Shown here piece after piece: positions 22,385-34,832 of a stretch of 64,000 nt of DNA (position 1 is its first letter; the number at the start of each line of letters is the position of its first letter). Under the pieces are notes generated by a model that saw only the letters and a list, made by a program, of their open reading frames with translations, ran no database searches and was not told the DNA's origin. Source of the stretch: Chondrilla cf. caribensis (Eukaryota > Porifera > Demospongiae > Chondrillida > Chondrillidae); the NCBI GenBank assembly GCA_964020155.1, contig OZ026546.1, positions 4,787,400-4,851,399 of the forward strand, written 5' to 3'. Position numbers and translations under genes: made by a program.

Positions 22385-22640
22385 GACTTGCCAGGGACGT
22401 CCTGATTCACAGAGTACATAATAGTAGAATTATACCAAGCAACTCCAGAGGGTTATGATACATACACATCACTGAAGGCCATTTTACTTTTTACCCTCTG
22501 ATGTGCATACAGAAAATGTTCCACTATTCTGTATTCCAAGTATGATCTGTGCACTTGACAGAGGCACAACAGACTATTGAAATGACAAATAATGTACACA
22601 TACATGTACAAACTGGGTGACAGCTTTCTCAGTACAATAC
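22385..22640 (-). CDS. Conserved peptide block, unit 4 copy
   Basis: The minus strand encodes HRSYLEYRIVEHFLYAHQRV and KSKMAFSDVYVS, then, after a short deletion, SGVAWYNSTIMYSVNQDVPG. It is nearly identical to 62960-63190. A real exon is possible but splice sites are not evident. Confidence 0.3.
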
Positions 22641-22693
22641 TGTACATGTAATGTACTCTACTCTCACTGGAGTATGCACAGTGTGTATTCTAC

Positions 22694-22816
22694 CTTCATG
22701 GTAAGGTGAGGTTCTGCCAATACTACTACAGTAATAGGAGATACTGTGAATACAAACCATAAGAGAACAGGTGTGAAATTTGTAATGATATTCATGTCTT
22801 CATTAATAATATTCAT
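22694..22816 (-). CDS. Signal-peptide exon, unit 4
   Basis: A putative first exon: ATG at 22816 (a second in-frame ATG at 22795) to donor ATGAAG|GTAGAA left of 22694, 41 codons. It reads MNIINEDMNIITNFTPVLLW, FVFTVSPITVVVLAEPHLTM, K. It has a short polar start, a hydrophobic core of about 20 residues and a small-residue site (VLA) suited to signal-peptidase cleavage. The exon is open, but the following exons of this unit are broken. The start choice is by the conserved ATG pair in all copies. Confidence 0.55.
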
Positions 22817-23299
22817 TATAAAGTTATGTAAACGAGGTGTCAGTCCCCTATCAAGCAACAACACACCAGACCACACCCTCAGTTGTTGTCTGGGGCTGGT
22901 TCTCAGGGAACCAGTCTAACTCAACAAGACTATAATTATATACTTACTCATATTTCTATGTTGATTTATTACTTGAGCACACACTTGTGGTTGTGAGTCA
23001 CTTACTACACAACTAGGCTCCATCCCACTGAGCAACAGCTGAGGGTCAAGTGTCACGTCAAGAACCACCAAACAATAAATTACAGATCAACAATAAAGAG
23101 GTGGAACTGACTTCGTTACTGAGATTACGCTGCACATACAATACAAACACACATATGCACGTATCACATATGTAAATATGTATGTATATACTGTATGTAT
23201 ATAAACGTACGTATATATGTACAGCACATACACTGTACACTGAAGAGCATGAAATAGAAAAGTGCTTTGTGCGTAATTCAAACTCAACGTCCAACATAT

Positions 23300-24965
23300 A
23301 TCATTTACACATGGTACTTATTATGCATTGCTAAAGAAGTGAGACAGCAACCTGTACTTCAATAGTTCAAAACTGCCTTCATTAATGAGATTACCCTGTA
23401 TATACAATACATAATATGAATGCAGATATGCATGTATCACATACGTACATACGTATGTACGTACGTATGTATATATACACCTATATACATATGAACAGCA
23501 CATACGTACACACATATGCATGTATAACGTATGTACATATGTACGTATGTATACACGTAAGTATACACGTATATACATATGTATAGCACATACATTGTAT
23601 ACTAAAGAGCATGTAATAGAATAGTGATTAGTGTGTAATTCAAACTCAACCCCTAACACATATATTTACATAATATGGTATTCATTATGTACTTTTAAAG
23701 AAGTGAGACAGCAACTTGTACTTCAATGGTTAAATTCCAGACAGAGAAGCAACAATCAATTTCCACTGAGTGTACCACACTACCATTACACAGGACTGAA
23801 TACTCAATGGACTACATAATTCTTTAATAGCTCAGGACCACACATCTCACCACATGATTGGCACTGGTGAGGGATACATATCAGTGCTTGACCTCACACA
23901 CATAACTTATTGCACATAATGTACTTGTGTACTCACATGTGGTATGTAGGTACACCGAGATAACTGTTACCATAGATACGTAGGTACGTATATATCTATC
24001 ACACAAATATGATTGGACCTTAATTGATACTTACTTAGCAAACAGACTAAACACAATGAAAATGAAGTAGTGAAATACTACCAAAACTCAAAGTCATCTC
24101 TTTGACATTGGGTACACACTCAGTAACAACAGGTCAAAATTAACATTCTACAGGCTTCAAGTCATAAACCATATTTAATGTACACAAGGTCATCTCTGAA
24201 CACATTAGTGCAATGTCATTACTCCACCTATAGTTATAAATTGTTATACAGTACTTTTCAGCAGATGTTTGAGCAATTGTACATGTGTGATGTCATAAAC
24301 TACTAGCTAAGTATGTACTAAAGCTGAGAAGCTGCTTAGGAAACAGGTAACCATTTGTATGTCAATTAGTTATACAATTTGTTCCTTCTACTATAATGTA
24401 CGTATATGTGTAATTTACTAAACTTTACTCAGTGTATTCGTATAACACACAGAATTCCTACATTTGTTTCAGACCCACATCACTACCTCATGCAAAAGGC
24501 ATCTATTGATTCCACTCATAGAACATTGGTAGAATATAAGCTATGTATTCTATATTCCTTGGACATAAATAAATATACACAAATCATTACTCTGAATGAC
24601 AACACGCAGTGAGGGTTTGGTTTATTGGAGAACACTCTCAGGATGACATATCTAAAGCATGTACAGTTGTACAGTGTGTTTCTCCTGTGATCATCATGAC
24701 ACTGTGACCTGTGCAGCCTCTACTGTGGGAACTCCCATTCAGTCAAAGAACGTGAGTTTACCCAAACTAACAGGATATCTAAAAATAACATCTCCTTATT
24801 TGGATATGGTATTGTTAACCTATCCAAGCAACCCTGCTGAGAATGATGAGGGGAACCCTATAGTGAGAGCTATGATTGGACAGTTACTAATCAAATGTAT
24901 GGATTATCCATAGTCAACATAGCAGTAATGAAGTGGACTTCAGAGGTAGAACTAGAAACACACAT

Positions 24966-25033
<68 letters not shown>

Positions 25034-25930
25034 GCACACACACATACACACACACACACAGACACACACATGGGTGAAACACAAACCAGTAACCATGTAC
25101 AAGTTTATAAATCCTGATTGTAGTTAAGACATTGTAGGATGTAACATCACACACTGCTGGCTTCAGCTGTAGCACTTGACTAGCACTATAATTACCAAAC
25201 ATGCACAAGGAACACATGTATAGCCATATGACATGATTGTAGCTGAGGTGTTACAGGATGTCCCATCACACATTGCTACCATAATGAAGGAAAATTGACA
25301 TGCATAAGTACATGACTAAACCAGTAACAGTATGATATGCATATACGTACGTATGAAGCTGTACACAGCATTGTTATGGCCATTCATGTATGCACACACA
25401 GACACATGTGTACTGTACTGTACATTAGCAGCGTTTTCTACAGAGGCGGGAGGAGTGTAGGTCATGGGCAAGGGAGGGCATTTGTACATATGCGCACACA
25501 TACGTATGTACAATATTTCATATCAGGATAACAGTTGAATAAATTCATCTATTACAAGTGAATAGAGGAGAAGTTAAGTTTATAGTATGAAACTGCACAT
25601 AAACCTACATGACACAATGTACATAAATATATTGGTTGAAAGTAGAATCTAACATTCAATATTATCATTACAATACATAACACTTGAGAGCAGGTCCTAC
25701 TTCATTAGCTCCCAGATCAGTATAGAAAGGAATGATAGAATCCACTCCATTTCCCCATGAAAACCTGAAGAAATACTCCTGGATCAACTCATAACATTGC
25801 ACAATCTTTCTGAAAATTCTTAGGGTTCACATTTAATTTATTCTTTTGTGGAAAAGGAGGTAGTGTATTCGTCCACCAAAAATATTAAAAATTAAACTCA
25901 AATACGTATGTATGTCAGTAGCTATGGTCA
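23300..25930. repeat. Inter-unit spacer b (paralogous block)
   Basis: A shorter version of spacer a; about 1 kb after the (AC)n tract is missing relative to 15.9-19.8 kb. Bases 23440-23600 are saturated with TACGTA, TATGTA and TACATA. A minus-strand FYEWNRLMPFA-like peptide block is at about 24470-24535. No gene is recognised. Confidence 0.6.
24968..25071. repeat. (AC)n microsatellite
   Basis: About 100 bp of AC with CGCACGC, CATAC and CAGAC interruptions towards the right. Confidence 0.95.
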
Positions 25931-26078
25931 TACTCTTTAAAGATGGACAATGTAGGGGTTCATACATATGTATAGCTAACCAGGACATTAACACCAACAG
26001 CAAACATTAACATTAATTCTGCAAATAGATAAGTACCCAATTTGTGAAGACACACACTGTCACAATAATTACAGTCAC

Positions 26079-26363
26079 AGGGAGTCCCAGCAGCAGCCAT
26101 ATTCCTGGTACATCCGGTAGGACTTCCACAGTTGTTGTTTGGAATAACTGTAAACTGATACTCTGTACCAGGATCTAGTCCACTAATAGTACATGGACTG
26201 GTACAGTTCATACTATTCCCACAGTTTGGGGATAAGATGGGACAAAAAGAAACTGTAGTGGATGTGATTAATGGGCTGTTGGGAGGTTGTTGCCAGGTAA
26301 CATTAGCTCTGTCACAGTCAATAGATGTGGCACCTGTCTCATTCAATGGGCAAGAAGGAATGC
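26079..26363 (-). CDS. Cysteine-rich FN3 exon, DCDR subtype, copy 1
   Basis: This is 285 bp with acceptor TATACAG and a possible donor GTGACT. It contains IPSCPLNETGATSIDCDRAN, VTWQQPPNSPLITSTTVSFC, PILSPNCGNSMNCTSPCTIS, GLDPGTEYQFTVIPNNNCGS and PTGC. There is an extra Cys in DCDR. If the donor is not used, the frame stays open to about 25960 and adds a hydrophobic segment (LFAELMLMFAVGVNVLVSY) before a TGA, so this could be a terminal exon giving FN3 plus TM. It lies left of the tail exon at 27.4 kb and belongs either to a separate gene or to an alternative end. Confidence 0.65.
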
Positions 26364-27421
26364 CTGTATATATATGTTAAATACTGTTAGTTACAATAAA
26401 ATCAATCGAGTACACATGTAGGAACAACTTACTATGTTTAAGACAAAGCAGTGTTGGACAGGGCAACACGTACATAGATCATGGTCGTACATGATTCACA
26501 TGTATATACAGTATGTACATAGTTTGTACACAGTTGTCTGTACACACATACACAAATGATTTAGTACACAGCTAGACATGGTCCATATATTATCATACAA
26601 TGACATTTCATGTATTTTACATTTCTACTCTTGTTTACAAATACAAACAGATGCAAGAATGGTGTACAAATTGTGTACAATGAATGGACAATGAAGTAGT
26701 CACCGGTTGCCACCAAGGGAACCTTTAGCCCCAAAATCAATGTACGTACAGAGTAGGTAGGTAAGTACGTATGTAGATAAATAATAACATACAGTACGTG
26801 TTAATAGCATTGATAAGCAATGAACTGGAGCAGTGATTTGTGTGACTACAAAGTAGAATAGTAACACAATCACGGTGCAATTAGGATTATGTTATGACAC
26901 ATTTGCATCACATTATAAAGACATACAAGAGAATCAATAAGGTTGGAGAAAACTACAGTTGTTTCACAATTTTGCTATGATCAAAGTACAATCAAACTAC
27001 GATAAATACTTAATAATAGAAAGTTACGATTCCACTACGATGGAATTATGATGCAACTATGAACAAATAAAGATAACCACAATTTGTGTTACAATACTTC
27101 ACGATTCCACTACAATTATGCTATGTTACGACATGTCAAATTCTCTGTGACCAGTACCAAATGCACATTCAAGCAGGAGACATTATTAAATGGTAGGAGG
27201 ATTGTCACATTACTTCATTTCCATCAAACCAATCCAAATTATACGTATGTACGTGCGTATTAAAATATAAAGTGGATGTCACTATTCAAACAATATACTG
27301 GTAAAGTATAAAATCCACTAACAAATTATTATAAACACTATTGTTGGCTTAGGCTACATAATACCACTACTACTACTACTATCACTGTTGAAATATGTAT
27401 TATCAGTCGCATCACATAAAA
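26364..27421. repeat. Paralogous AT-rich spacer right of the DCDR exon
   Basis: It recurs at 34833-35893, 47950-48830 and 58480-59719. Bases 26980-27135 contain many diverged copies of ACTACGATN and TTACGATTCCACTACA motifs. A minus-strand MKVPLVAT...LYTICT-x-FLHLFVFVN reading frame in the sister copies (35.2 and 58.85 kb) is weakly conserved and could be a signal-like segment. No gene is called. Confidence 0.4.
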
Positions 27422-27692
27422 TTAGTCCTCCTGTTTCATTGGACCATAAGCAGGACTATCAGTCATATCAATATCTTCATAAGTGTTTGGTCCTTGTAGT
27501 TGATTACACAATATGTCTTTGTGTTTGGAAGACGAATTCTTTAGGGTCGAAGTACGACATCCATATTTGGTTATGAGGAAAACAGCCACCACACTGATGA
27601 TGTTTGTCACAACCAGGATGACTATGGAATAGCACCAGCTAATGCTTCTGGTAGTACTGATGTGGGCTCATATGTACACAGAGGACAAGAAC
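27422..27692 (-). pseudogene. TM/tail exon, unit 5, one-base deletion
   Basis: The stop TAA is at 27422-27424 and the acceptor CTGTGTGCAG lies right of 27692. The N-terminal part is in one frame (GSCPLCTYEPTSVLPEALAG, AIP, then TAG). After the 1-nt deletion the rest is intact in the next frame: VILVVTNIISVVAVFLITKY, GCRTSTLKNSSSKHKDILCN, QLQGPNTYEDIDMTDSPAYG, PMKQED. The tail ends with the paired tyrosine motif YEDI-x7-YGPM. Confidence 0.75.
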
Positions 27693-28197
27693 CTGCACAC
27701 AGCATGATGCATATACAATACAGTACATCACATGTACATACGTATGTACATTACTTGCAAGTGCACATGATACTAACATACAACACAGGGCTCCCTCAAA
27801 GGGATTCAACGTATAGTGCTCAAATATCTTTAGGACTATGGTTAATCTATGGAACTTGTTATTAATTATGTATAGATACATGGGAATTTGACAATTCTTT
27901 GACATATTTCAGAGCCCAAAGTACCATAGACGATTACAGAATGGTGTATAAAGGTTAGATATAAAACTGTTCATGAATGATAGCCGGGCACTATGCATTA
28001 GAGGAAGCCCTGTGTTGTGCATTAGTATCGTGTTCCAATTTGTTGCAGAAGATCAAGTGGGTACCAGATTAAACACACAGTTTCGTCACCTAAGGTGCAA
28101 ACAACCTCTGAGGCCTTGTGAGGAGAGTGGTAACCACTTGAGCATTTGCTGATCAGATTCAGTGCAGCTATTAACTCCACTCAGCACTGTACGAATT

Positions 28198-28307
28198 GAT
28201 GATGTTCGTCACAACCAGGATGACTGATGGAATAGCACCAGGTAATGCTTCTGGTAGTACTGATGTGGGCTCATATGTACACAGAGGACAAGAACCTGCA
28301 CACAGCA
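28198..28307 (-). pseudogene. Partial second TM exon, unit 5
   Basis: This is the duplicated 5' half of the TM/tail exon. It encodes CPLCTYEPTSVLPEALPGAI then PSVILVVTN. It retains the ancestral CATCAGTC and so lacks the deletion seen in the copy at 27.6 kb, but it is cut before the tail. Confidence 0.65.
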
Positions 28308-28314
28308 TGATGTA

Positions 28315-28525
28315 TACCGTATAGCGGGAAACTTTCACGAACATTAAATTTGGCGAATCAGTCCCCGGAACGAATTGGCGAGTTTTAAATTTGGCGGCAC
28401 GACAAATTCCAGGATTGTCAGAATACGTCAGAATAAAATATGGCGGATTTTAAATTTGGCGATTTTCCGTAAAATCGCCAATTCGCCAAATTAAAAACCT
28501 CGCCAAAGTTTCCCGCTATACGGTA
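28315..28525. mobile_element. MITE family 1, second copy (inverted)
   Basis: A 207-bp element (28317-28523) between TA dinucleotides, in reverse orientation to 2752-2962. The adjacent duplicated copy at 27703-27725 (GCATGATGCATATACAATAC) is the empty site, confirming TA target duplication. Confidence 0.9.
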
Positions 28526-29158
28526 TACAATACAGTAATCACATGTATGTATGTACATTACTTGAGAGTGCACATGATACGTACTAACATACAACACAGG
28601 GTTTCATCAAAGGGCTTCAACGCATAGTGCTCCAATATCTTTAGGACTATGGTTAATCTATGGAACTTGTTATTAATTATGTATTAGATACATAGGATTT
28701 TGACAATACTTTGACATATTTCAGAGCCCAAAGTACCATAGATGATTACAGAATGGTGTATAAAGGTTGGAGATAAAATTGTTCATGAATGATAGCCGGG
28801 CACTATCCATTAGAGGAAGCCCTGCGTTGTGCATTAGTATCATGTTCTAATTTGTTGTAAAAGATCAAGTGGGCACCAGATTAAACACACAGTTTTGGAC
28901 ACTATTAACTCCACTCAGCACTGTACGAATTCATTCTTGAATTTGGGTGAATTTGGCATCTTGGGATAAAAAGACAGTCTAGATATTCTACAACATACAC
29001 AGTACATTTATATACATAATATGCATATACGTACGTATACGTATGTACGTACATACAAAACTTATGTAAACAAGCAACTAATCTCAAAGAGACAAGCACA
29101 GTCATTAACATAGAGCAATGGCACTTGTCAAGATTAATATTATGAGGCACATACTCAC

Positions 29159-29419
29159 TAGCTGTATCAGGAGTAGAGTTGGTACCAGTACATCCAGCAG
29201 CACTTCCACAGCTGTTACTTTGAATAACTGTGAAATTATATTCTATAAGAGGATCTAGTCCACCAATAACACATGGACTGGTACACTCTGTACTATTTGT
29301 ACAGTTTGGTGATGATGTAGTGGATGTGACTGGAGGAGTATTAGGAGGTTGTTACCAGGTAAGAGCAAATACACCCGCACCAGCATAAACTACCACAACT
29401 GAATGGCATGAAGGAACAC
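29159..29419 (-). pseudogene. FN3 exon with nonsense codon and 18-bp deletion, unit 5
   Basis: Same subtype and same W-TAA as 20893-21171. An in-frame 18-bp deletion removes the codons for TYCP and neighbours, so two structural Cys/Pro positions are lost. The donor is GTGAGT. Confidence 0.75.
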
Positions 29420-29599
29420 CTGGAATGTTACACATACATAATATCATTAATATTAGGCATGCTGCATCAAACCATGTCGCACACAACATACATGGCATAT
29501 TACGGTGAAGATGTTCACATATTGTGTGCATTCTATGGCTACATCTATGTTTTAAGCATGGATACATGTATCATTGTCATTGTTGTATGGCATTATTAT

Positions 29600-29795
29600 A
29601 CCAGACACATCGACTAAACGGCGACTGCGGATAGATTCGGATAGGTTATGTACGCGATAATTTGCGTTCCTGTGGTTTAACACCTTGACGCCTGAAACGA
29701 AATTGGTACGGGCTGTTGACCAGACCCCTTCTCCCTGACCACATGACGTCATAATTATAAAAAAGGAGGCAAGAAGCTGGGGTATATAGTATCTA
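29600..29795. other. Unique filler replacing about 1.4 kb of unit 5
   Basis: After TTATACCAGA the other units continue into the half FN3 exon, the microsatellite FN3 exon and the conserved peptide block. Here about 195 bp of unrelated, CpG-containing sequence (including CATGACGTCATAATTAT at 29741-29757) leads directly to the signal-peptide exon. This looks like a deletion with inserted filler DNA. Confidence 0.65.
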
Positions 29796-29825
29796 TGGTG
29801 AGACTATGTACAGTGTGTATTCTAC

Positions 29826-29948
29826 CTTCATTGTAAGGCGAGGTTTTGCCAATGCTACTACAGTAATAGGAGATACTGTGAAAACAAACCACAAGAGAAC
29901 AGGTGTGAAATTTGTAATAATATTCATGTCTTCATTAATAATATTCAT
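29826..29948 (-). CDS. Signal-peptide exon, unit 5
   Basis: ATG at 29948, donor AAG|GTAGAA left of 29826. It reads MNIINEDMNIITNFTPVLLW, FVFTVSPITVVALAKPRLTM, K. Open, but the next exons in this unit are deleted or carry stops. Confidence 0.5.
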
Positions 29949-30429
29949 TACAAAGTTATGTAAACAAGGTGTCAGTCCCCTATCATGCAGCAACACACCA
30001 GACCACACCCTCAGTTGTTGTCTGATACCCAATTTACACGGGCCGGCTGGAACTCGGAACAAGCCAATAATTATATACTTACTCATATTTCTATGTTGAT
30101 TTATTACTTGAGTATACACTTGTGGTGTTGTGTGTCACTTACTACACAACTAGGCTCCATCCCACTGCATGAGCAACAGCTGGGGACCAAATGTCACACC
30201 AAGAACCACCAAACAATAAATTACAGATCAACAATAAGGAGGTGAAACTGACTTCGATAATAAGATTACCCTGCACATACAATATACTATACACACATAC
30301 GTAGGCATGTATCACATATGTACATATGCCATGTACGTATATACTGTATGTATCTATATACGTACGTATATATGTACAGCACATACACTGTACACTGAAG
30401 AGCATGAAATAGAATAGTGATTTGTGCGC

Positions 30430-32079
30430 AATTCAAACTCAACATTTAACATATATCATTTACACATGGTATTTACGTATTATGCACTGCTAAAGAAGTG
30501 AGACAGCAACCTGTACTTCAATAGTTCAAAACTGCCTTCATTAATGAGATTACCCTGTATATACATACGTATGTACAGCACATACATTGTATACTAAATA
30601 GCATGTAATAGAATAGTGATTATAGTGTGTATTTCAAACTCAACCCCTAACACACGTATTTACATATGGTATTTACGTATGTATTATGTATTTCTGAAGA
30701 AGTGAGACAGTAATCTGTACTTCAATGGTTAAATTCCAGACAGTGAAGTAACAATCAATTCCACTGAGTGTACCACACTACCATTACATAGGACTGAATA
30801 CTCAATGGACTACATACGTAATTCTTCAATAGTTCAGGACCACACCACATGATTTCACCACATGATTGGTACTGGTGAGGGGTACACATCAGTACTTGAC
30901 CTCACATACATATTATTGTACATAATGTACTTGTGTACTCACATGTGGTATGTAGGTACACCAAGATAACTGTTACCATGGATACATAGGTACGTATCTA
31001 TCACGCAAACATGATTGGACCTCAATTGGTACTTATTCAGTAATGCTAGGACTTCATGTACTTACCTGTGTTATATGTGAAATATGCCATAAGGTCATAG
31101 AGGCTATTACAGGTGGACACATACATACGTACATTCATACATATATACAGGCCTAAATGTATAGTTTGATGGTTACTTTCCACACAATAAAGTAACAAGA
31201 AGTCCATCTCAGATGATATTTACTATACACACTAAACACAATGAAAATGAAGAAGTGAAATATTACCAAAACTCAAAGTCATCTCTGTGACATTGTGCAC
31301 ACACTCAGTAACAACAGGTCAAAATTAACATTCTACAGGCTTCAAGTCATAAACCATACTTAATGTACACAAGGTCATCTCTGAACACATCAGTGCAATG
31401 TCATGAACTATTAGCTAGGCACGTACTAAAGCTGAGAAACTGTTTAGGAAACAGGTAACCATTTGTGAAGGTGGCTGTATGTCAATTAGTTATACAATTT
31501 GTTCCTTCTACTATAATGTACGTATACGTGTAATTTATTAAACTTTACTCAGTACATTCGTATAACACACAGAATTCCTACATTTGTTTCAGACCCACAT
31601 CTCTGCCTCATGCAGAAGGCATCAATTGATTCCACTCATAGAACATTGGTAGAATATAAGCTATGTATTCTATATTCCTTGGATATAAACAAATGTACAC
31701 AAATCATTACTCTGAATGACAACACACAGTGAGGGTTTGGTTTATTGGAGAACACTCTCAGGATGACATATCTAAAGCACGCACAGCTGTATGGAGTGTG
31801 TTCCTCCTGTGATCATCATGACACTGTGACCTGTGCAGCCTCTCCTGTGGGAACTCCCATTCAGTCAAAGAACAGGGAGTTTACCCAAACTAACAGGATA
31901 TCTAAAAATAACATCTCCTTATTTGGCAATGGTATTGTTTACCTATCCAAGCAACCCTGTGACTGATGAGGAAAACCCTGTAGTGAGAGCTATGATTGGA
32001 CAGTTACTAATCAAATATATAGATTATCCATAGTCAACACAGCAGTAATGAAGTGGACTCCAGAGAAACACACAAGCAT

Positions 32080-32142
<63 letters not shown>

Positions 32143-34400
32143 GGGGAAACACAAACCAGTAACTCATGTACATGTTTATAAATCCAGATTGTAGTTAAGA
32201 CATTGTAGGATGTAACATCACACACTGCTGGCTTTAGCTGTAGCACTTGACTAGCACTAATTACCACACACGCACAAGGCACACACATGTACATATATAG
32301 CCATATGACATGATTGTAGCTGAGGTGTTACAGAATGCCACATCACACACTGCTACCATAATGAAGGAGAATTGACATGCATAAGTATATGACTACACCA
32401 GTAACAGTATGATAGGCATATATGTATGAAGCTGTACATAGCATTGTTATGGCCATTCATGCATGCACACACTGCTCATGTGTACTGTACTGTACATTAG
32501 CAGGGTTTTCTTCAGAGGCAGGAGGAGTGTAGGCCATGGGCAAGGGAGGGCATTTGTCCACACTTGAGAAAATTTTGCTAGGATTTGACCTCGTGAAATG
32601 ATAATAACAACATTACTCATGATGACCCTTCCTTCATTCAAGAACCATTTACATACGTACTGTACCCCACTTGCCCACTTTACTGAAAGAACCCCTGGTT
32701 AGTAACTGTGGAAGCTACGTACATACCTGAATGGAATAGTAAAATGCAAACAAAAAAATCAGTTCCTCTTTAAAGTATAGACATCACATACCACTCACCA
32801 AATAACAGAATGCTAAGTATAGTATAGTGAATTCTCTATAGCCATTCATATGTATTAGCTTTGGTAAGACTAGAAGGATAACAATTCAATGAGGCTTGCT
32901 CACATTGTGTACCTACGTAATATGTACATGTGTAACTCATCATGCACCTACAGAATTCATCTACGGAGCTATGAAGAAAATCTTCCATCAGCTGTAGAAT
33001 ATGCGTATGTAGATCCACATAGGTACACATATACATATGTACAATACGTCATATCAGGGTAACGGTTGAATAAATTCATCGATTACAAGTGATTAGAGGA
33101 GAAGTTATGATTGAGGTAGAAAAAATAATTCAGAAATTGATTAAATGCCATGATTAGGGTCGGAAAACAATGTTGTACGTATTTTGCCTACATGCTGTTA
33201 CTGTATGACATTGCATTGTATTGAAGGCTTGTTTCTGCTTTGAGCGAATTCAAATTAACTGAAGGGAATCAGATGGGGAGGATCTTAGTAATGTTGTGAC
33301 TTGTGCATTTATGTATGTTATATGTAAAATTAGCCATAAGGTCATAGTAGCTACTACAAGTGGACACGTGTACATTCATACATACATAAAAACAGCCTAA
33401 AATGCGTACATATGTACGTTAAAAGTAGTGAAAAGGCAATTTACGCATAGTTTGATGGTTACTTTTTACACATCCAAGGAACAAGAAGTCCACCTCAGAT
33501 GTCATTTACCATACACACTAAACACAATGAAAATGAAGAAGTGAAATATTACCAAAACTCGAAGTCATCTCTGTGACATTGGGTACACACTCAGTAACAA
33601 GTCAAACTTAACATTCTACAGGTTTCAAGTCATAAACCATACCCAATGTACACAAGGTCATCTCTGAACACATTAGTGCAATGTCATGAAACTAGTGTTA
33701 AAGCTGAGAGGCAGTTCAGAAACAGGTAACTATTTGTGGATGGTTGTACATATAGTGAATTCTCTACAGACATAGGTACGTATGAACATAATAGCTTTGG
33801 TAAGACTCAAAAGATGAGGTAACGCTGCAAGGTAGCTTGTTCACATTTTGTATAATATATGTACATATGTAACTCATCGCACACCTATGGAATTCATCCA
33901 TGGAGTTATGAAGATAAGCTTCTACAGCTGTAGAATGCGCATACGTATGTGGATCCACATACGCACACACGTGTACAATATTTCATATCAGGGTAACAGT
34001 TGAATAAATTCATCTACGTATTACAAGAGAATAGAGGAGAGGTTACGTTTATACTATGAAACTGCCCATAAACCTACACGACACAATGTACATAAATAAT
34101 ATTGGTTGAAGGTAGAATCTAACATTCAGTATTATAATTATACAATACATAACACTTGAGAGCAGGTGCTACTTCATTTAGCTCCCAGATCTAGTATAGA
34201 AAGGAATGATAGAATTCACTCCATTTCCCCTAGAAAACCTGAAGAAATACTCCTGGATCAACTCATAACATTGCACAATCTTTCTGAAAATTCTTAGGGT
34301 TCAGATTTAATTCAATTTTTTGTGGAAAGGGAGGTAGTGCTTTTGTCCACCAAATATTAAACTCAAATACGTATGTATGTCCGTAGCTATGGTCATACTC
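30430..34400. repeat. Inter-unit spacer c (paralogous block)
   Basis: The most complete collinear match to spacer a, with both the (AC)n locus and the following ACAGTTGAATAAATTCATC segments. It includes an EWNRLMPFA-like block at about 31600-31670. Many 4-bp CGTA insertions are visible on comparison (for example 30475, 30807, 34017). No gene is recognised. Confidence 0.6.
32083..32140. repeat. (AC)n microsatellite
   Basis: About 57 bp of uninterrupted AC between CAAGCATGT and ATGGGGGAAAC. Confidence 0.95.
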
Positions 34401-34547
34401 TTTAAAGATGCACAATGTAGGGGTTCATACGTACATATGTATAGCTAACCAAGAAATTAACACCAACAGCAAACATTAACATTAATTCTGTAAATAGATA
34501 AGTACACAATTTGTGAAGACACACACTGTCACAATAATTACATTCAC

Positions 34548-34832
34548 GGAGAGTCCTAGCAGTAGCCATATTCCCAGTACATCCAGTAGGACTTCCACAG
34601 TTGTTGTTTGGATTAACTGTAAACTGATACTCTGTACCAGGATCTAGTCCACTGACAGTACATGGGCTGGTACAGTTCGTACTATTCCCACAGTTTGGGG
34701 ATAAGATGGGACAAAAAGTAACTGTAGTGAAGGTAATTAAGGGGCTGTTGGGAGGTTGTTGCCAGGTAACATTAGCTCTGTCACAGTCAATAGCTGTAGC
34801 ACCTGTCCCATTCAATGGGCAGGAAGGAATGC
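34548..34832 (-). CDS. Cysteine-rich FN3 exon, DCDR subtype, copy 2
   Basis: This is 285 bp with acceptor TATACAG and possible donor GTGAAT. It reads IPSCPLNGTGATAIDCDRAN, VTWQQPPNSPLITFTTVTFC, PILSPNCGNSTNCTSPCTVS, GLDPGTEYQFTVNPNNNCGS. Frame intact. Readthrough of the donor continues in frame through a hydrophobic LFTELMLMFAVGVNFLVSY to a TAA near 34402, nine codons longer than copy 1. Confidence 0.65.

Larger units (their letters stand above)
27596..28917. repeat. Local tandem duplication in unit 5
   Basis: The segment from the middle of the TM exon to CTCCACTCAGCACTGTACGAATT (27596-28197) is repeated at 28198-28917. The second copy also contains MITE family 1. The junction is at GAATTGATGATGTTCG (28192-28207). 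Confidence 0.75.
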
